From positions 186,001-250,000 of the forward strand of contig NW_024881590.1 in the NCBI RefSeq assembly GCF_019059575.1: a stretch of 64,000 nucleotides of DNA, written 5' to 3'. The position numbers and the translations under genes were made by a program. This stretch comes from Amphibalanus amphitrite (lineage: Eukaryota; Arthropoda; Thecostraca; Balanomorpha; Balanidae). Positions 1 through 64,000 of the stretch are shown here, piece by piece. A model generated the notes under the pieces. The model searched no databases and had not been told where the DNA came from. It was given only the letters and a program-made list of their open reading frames with translations. Numbering within the stretch: position 1 is the first letter of the stretch; each line of letters begins with the position of its first letter.

Positions 1-705
1 CGTGGGCGCAGGCGGCGCGGGCGGTGCGGGTGGTAAGTCACAGCTGACAGCCAATTGACCTGTCAATGAGTCAAAGCCGGTAAATTGGCAAACGTTCCTA
101 TTAGCCGACTGGCTGGCGCTGGTATTTACTTATACCAAGGCTGGAACACACCCGCCTCCCCCTTTCGGTCCAGCCCCAAATAGCAGACGGAGGTCATCAT
201 TAAAAGCCGTTTCTGGGTACCGGTGGATTACGATGTGCTCGTGCAAACTGCAATATATTGTGCATGCTAATGAAGGTCAGTTTTAAATATGTTTTACGCT
301 AATATACTTATTCTATTATTGTGTGTAGTTAGTCAGAATCATTACAACGGCAGCGACAATCACAATTGCTGGACTGGCTGGACATTTACACTACCACCCT
401 ACAACTATTTACATTGTACATTGTACAATGTAAAAGTACAATGTATGTACGTAGCTAGGCAGTTGACTGCTAATATACAATACACGATACATTCACCGTA
501 AACATGCTACTATCACGAAGCTAAACCATGCAATAAAATTCGGTTTAGTGTGCATGTAAAGCCATCCACCAATGCGAGTTCAATGGCCTTCTGTATACGC
601 ATTCAATGGTGGGTGTCCTCGCACGGGTTGATGTTTCAATTTTAAGTCGGTATTACCATGGTACGGGTTCAAATACCGTCCTCGGTACTGATTAACCAGT
701 CTGTG
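1..705. other. Flanking DNA, no gene seen
   Basis: GC-rich triplet-like sequence at the extreme left (about 1-33) gives way to AT-rich DNA. A short open frame at 289-501 has no recognisable domain. This stretch lies downstream of the globin stop codon, so it may contain its 3' UTR, but I see no clear minus-strand AATAAA. Confidence 0.4.
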
Positions 706-839
706 CCTTTTATACGGGTACAATAATCAGTACCCTGGTACACTGCTCACTGCTCATTGGTCGGTGTCCTGGTAGGGAGGCCCGTCCCGGGCCTTTTATA
801 CTGATACAATGATCGGTACCCTGGTACACTGCTCATTAC

Positions 840-4729
<3,890 letters not shown>

Positions 4730-7700
4730 GGCGATACCGGGTCCGGGTCACCTCAGAGGCTGGTCCCAATGGTACCGGGCTGCCAGGAGCCTCCGCTTGG
4801 TGCTCAGTCCACAGTCTCAGATGGACGGAGAGAGACGGCAGGTCCGTCCAGCAGCAGCACCTGCCACTTCGAGTCCGGAAATCGTACTGAGGAAGCCTGA
4901 GGCCGCAGGAAAAAACGTGCTATTTACCATTTAGGTAAGGTGTTGCTGATACTCAATACTGCCTTTAGGTCAGTGGTGGCGGGGACTGCAATACATAGTT
5001 TTTGAGCTGGCCAGTCTGGCCCAGAGGGGTCGACAATTGAAGCATACCTAAATATGATGACCGAGGCCATATAAACGAAGATAAATCCAATTAAAAGGTG
5101 TGACATTACGAATAAAACAGCTAAAAAATGTAAAAGAAAGTACTTTAAGTCTCCAGTGCCACAAGACTGACCTAATAATGTGATGTAGATGACTTCCGAA
5201 GACCTCCAATGACCTCCGACGCCTCTCTTAGCCCAGATGAACCTCCAATGTTGCAACAGTGGGATATCCTCGCCGTGCGGCCCACCGATGAGCGCACTCT
5301 TTTCGCTGGTGACGGGACGGACGGTCTGACTCTCCGCCCCGGCCCGGTTCTAATGAGAACGCCCGGAGACGAGCCGTAGCCCGGGACCGATATTGACGGG
5401 AGCGGCGCGCCGGTCGACATCAACGCTGTACTCCGGTCAGAGGAACCGATCCAGGTCATACTGGTCGATTCCAGGCCAACCATCACCGACCACGGTCATC
5501 CCTGACCGATTCCATACCGATCGCGGTCATTCTGACCAATATCGGCCACTCAATGTCACACTGACTACTTGGAAACTGACAATGGTTACCCTAAAAAATG
5601 TGGTAACATCAAACCAATATTTCAAACACACCGAGAGCATCGTGAGCCTGAGATCTTTATAAATGCCTGTTCCGATAAGCAAAGGGCATCTATAACGGGA
5701 TGACGTTATACAATACGAATTTCAGGGAAAGGATAAATCATTGCTGAAAAAAATGCGCCGAAGAAACGGAGAAATTGCAGGAAAATCCGCTATTGCGATA
5801 GACGGCTAACACTTAAGTCAAGATAGAATGAATATTCGCAAACATCAGATGTCATACCGCGCAGCGACCGATTCTGAGCACTCCAGCGAGCGTTGAATGC
5901 GTTCCTTTTCAGCACTGCAACAGTTTTATAAAACAAAATCATCAAATAATAGGACTTTTATTTAACATATGTTCATGAAATATACACGAATAGCACACAG
6001 GTATAAACAGAGAGAGAGTTGACGCCATTTTGCGAAGCAAGCACAACCATGGAAGTACACACCTAGCGTGGCAGACAGAGCTCGCGTGGCCCACTGTCGA
6101 GCCGCGGGCCGCTCCCACCCTCCCCGCCCCCGGCAGTGGGCGCCCGTCCCCCGCTCTTCTCTCCTGTACTTCACAGTCCCTGGTTACTGCCAGGAGCCGG
6201 CGCGTGGCGGCCGGGGCGGCGACGTGATACATGCCACCGACCGCGGCCCATTGCTGAGAATTCAGCAGGATTACTGACATCGGCCCGAGAGGAACCTCAG
6301 CGGCCCAGTTTGAAGAGAGCAAAGCGGTCAGTGATCAGGAGACCCAGGACGCATCCACACTGCGTGTCACCGCGTGCAGCAAATATGAGCTGGCATGCAA
6401 CAATGGAAAGGCTAATCATGAGGACTTATTGCAGAGAAGAAAAAATCGGCAAACCTTTCTTAGAGACAAGTGGGTACTGAGCCTGCTACGGTTAAATGAA
6501 CTTGTTTGTTTTTAGGAGTACGCGTATTTAAGTACACCAGCATTCCGTTGCACATACAAAACGGAGTAGGAAATAAATTCGCTCATTGTCATTTTCGCTA
6601 CGGCATTTTCACCTCAAGTTCTGTGGTACGTTCGAATATAAAACAAATTCTCAGTTCAGCAACAAATATGAGCTTATAACATGCAAATGTATCCAACAGC
6701 TTAGCGCATGCAGTGAACAAGATGAATCTAATTCATGGGCCTCGATTCGCTCCATAAAACAACAGTCATACAGCCTAAAGGCGATGGATAAACGAAGTAC
6801 AAAAATGTAAAAAACGACCAAGACTCTTCGTCGACAAAATTCTCGTAGAAAGCGATCGATACACGGCGCTACAAACATAGATGAGCGGGGTCACAACGCA
6901 GCGAAGTCACACGGCCTCGCGATAAAGTTACCGAAGCCCTCGCGCGACAGACCGATCAGCGTAACCAAATGTGTAGCAAGTACGACTCCTCGGTGCTGCG
7001 TCTGCGCCCCGTTCCGCTCACAATCCGGGAAGACACGCCCGTCCCACTCGGCGGGGACAACAGAGATCAACAGTCTCCCCCGTACACGCCCCACCAGCAC
7101 GCAAGCTTGCCAATAAATACAAACACGGGGTCTGAGCAACAGGGAGGGCGCCGGGACGCAGGGTCGGCGGGCCGGGGCGCGGGCAAGGTCCGGAGAGTTC
7201 GGGAGACCTCGGACCTCTCGCCGCTGGACGTCCCACCGGACCGCACAGCCCCCGTACCGCCCCTTGTGGCGCGTCTCGGCGACGCTATGGAAACTCTCCG
7301 CTCAGCATCGCGCAGTGACTAGGTGATATATCATCTATTTGTCGTCCGAGCCGGTCACGGCTCTCGGAATTCTGTGACATCCCTGGCAGTCTCTCGGCAC
7401 CTGGGGCCACGTCACTCTCTCGGCGTGGTCCCGCTATGATGAAGCCGATCTCCGGTCCACGGACGCATCATACCACTTCGACACACCTCACTAGACCCGA
7501 TCAACCGGTCGCCCAGGCTCCGACAGACCACCGCAGGGGCCGCTCAGCGGATACTAAATATTCACTGACTGATTCCAGCTTCCATTCCGGACCGCGACCG
7601 CCTGTAGTACGACTTCCCCGGACCTCTGACCTGGGCGGGGCGCTCCATCACGGCCCGCGAGGAAGGGCCCATCGGCATTCCACCCACCTCCAGTCTTTCT

Positions 7701-7739
7701 AGTCTCTCCAGTCCCTCCGGTCTCCCCAGTCTCTCCAGT
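4730..7739. other. Spacer between globin start and myosin stop
   Basis: About 3 kb with GC-rich patches near 5240-5420, 6060-6300 and 7000-7730. Open frames here have no recognisable domain and look like by-products of GC content. It should hold the globin promoter and 5' UTR and the myosin 3' UTR. A minus-strand AATAAA (plus TTTATT, 5957-5962) could end the myosin transcript, and a TATAAA near 5654-5660 could serve globin. Neither assignment is secure. Confidence 0.4.
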
Positions 7740-63307
<55,568 letters not shown>

Positions 63308-64000
63308 CTGTGAAGCTGCGTTAAGGAAATTGTCTGCATCGTGACACGGCGGTGAGAGAACACATGGTTATTGCACGCACGACTTGACGTTCACAGTTCA
63401 CACGATTTAATTCGGTACGGTAGGTGTTGGGAAGTTGGAGGTAACTCTTTTCGCAAGTTTTGCTGTAGTTAATGAAGTCGATATCACGCGTTAAGAAGAA
63501 TGTGCTGCCGTTAAACTACGTTGACATATAAGATATACGGTTAAACTAGCTATCTCACAAAGCTATTAAACTTCACCAGCTTAGTTGTATTAATGTCTTA
63601 GACATTAAAGAAGATAATTCACCCGTGAACCTGAGAAATCGGAAGCTTATTATGATGAGGATCATTTTGAAAAGTCTGAAAATGGTCATCAAGATTCCAA
63701 TCAACGCACGCCGTAGAGCTAGACCAAATCACCTTAGTCGTTTAATGGTTTTGTCGTACGCCGCCAGCCGTCATGACGGAACTAACTACCGTTCTAATCT
63801 TCAGACAAAAGGACCGTCACATGCTCCCAAAACCGCACAGTAGGGAAATGGAAAAGCAGTGGAGAGTGGGAGAGAAAAGCAGTCTGCGAACAGGTCTATG
63901 GTTGTTGGTCCGCGGGCCGGCCACTTTTTGGTGGAATGATGGAACCTTTTTAACGTATTAAGCTTTCGCCTCTTGTCAGCCGCCGCATACTATTTCCGCC
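63308..64000. other. Myosin intron upstream of the first visible exon
   Basis: The acceptor of the 63245-63307 exon is at 63308-63310. I could not find the preceding motor exon in the remaining 690 bp, so it lies beyond the window. Confidence 0.6.

Overview
The window looks like nuclear DNA of an arthropod, probably a crustacean. Genes have many short GC-rich coding exons with GT-AG introns, set in AT-richer noncoding DNA full of microsatellites, short DNA transposons (MITEs) and local tandem duplications. A barnacle is one candidate, only because two nested genes encode secreted Ser/Thr/Gly/Ala-rich proteins that recall barnacle cement proteins in composition. No operons, CRISPR arrays or retroviral genes were seen.

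All supported genes lie on the minus strand. (1) From the right edge down to 7740 runs one very large gene for an unconventional myosin with two MyTH4-FERM tails. I resolved 38 coding exons that join in one unbroken frame of 2196 codons plus a stop; only the N-terminal end lies beyond the window. The protein has motor domain, three IQ motifs, a charged helix, a proline-rich linker, MyTH4-FERM and MyTH4-FERM. (2) Further downstream (840-4729) is a complete three-exon globin of 198 residues with an N-terminal MGGG myristoylation-type signal, both heme histidines and the canonical B12.2 and G7.0 introns; it resembles globin X. (3) The 21.4-kb myosin intron 30 (17082-38500) holds two tandem paralogous intronless genes (25138-26523 and 34369-35754) for 461-residue secreted low-complexity proteins, each with a TATA box and an AATAAA signal, in the same orientation as the host gene.

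The rest of the large introns is mobile DNA: TTAA-flanked piggyBac-like MITEs (some nested), three mariner/Tc1-type elements, a near-perfect foldback of 768 bp, a 1.4-kb zero-spacer palindrome within a four-copy array, and a tRNA-derived SINE.

The most unusual signal is a recurrent one: the edges of coding exons have been tandemly duplicated into the neighbouring noncoding DNA at least six times (myosin exons 4, 5, 21, 26 and 28, and the globin stop-codon region). At exon 26 this made an array of 75-bp units, most of which carry a branch-point-like CTAAC, a pyrimidine tract, an AG acceptor, a 15-nt in-frame mini-exon and a GTGAGT donor.
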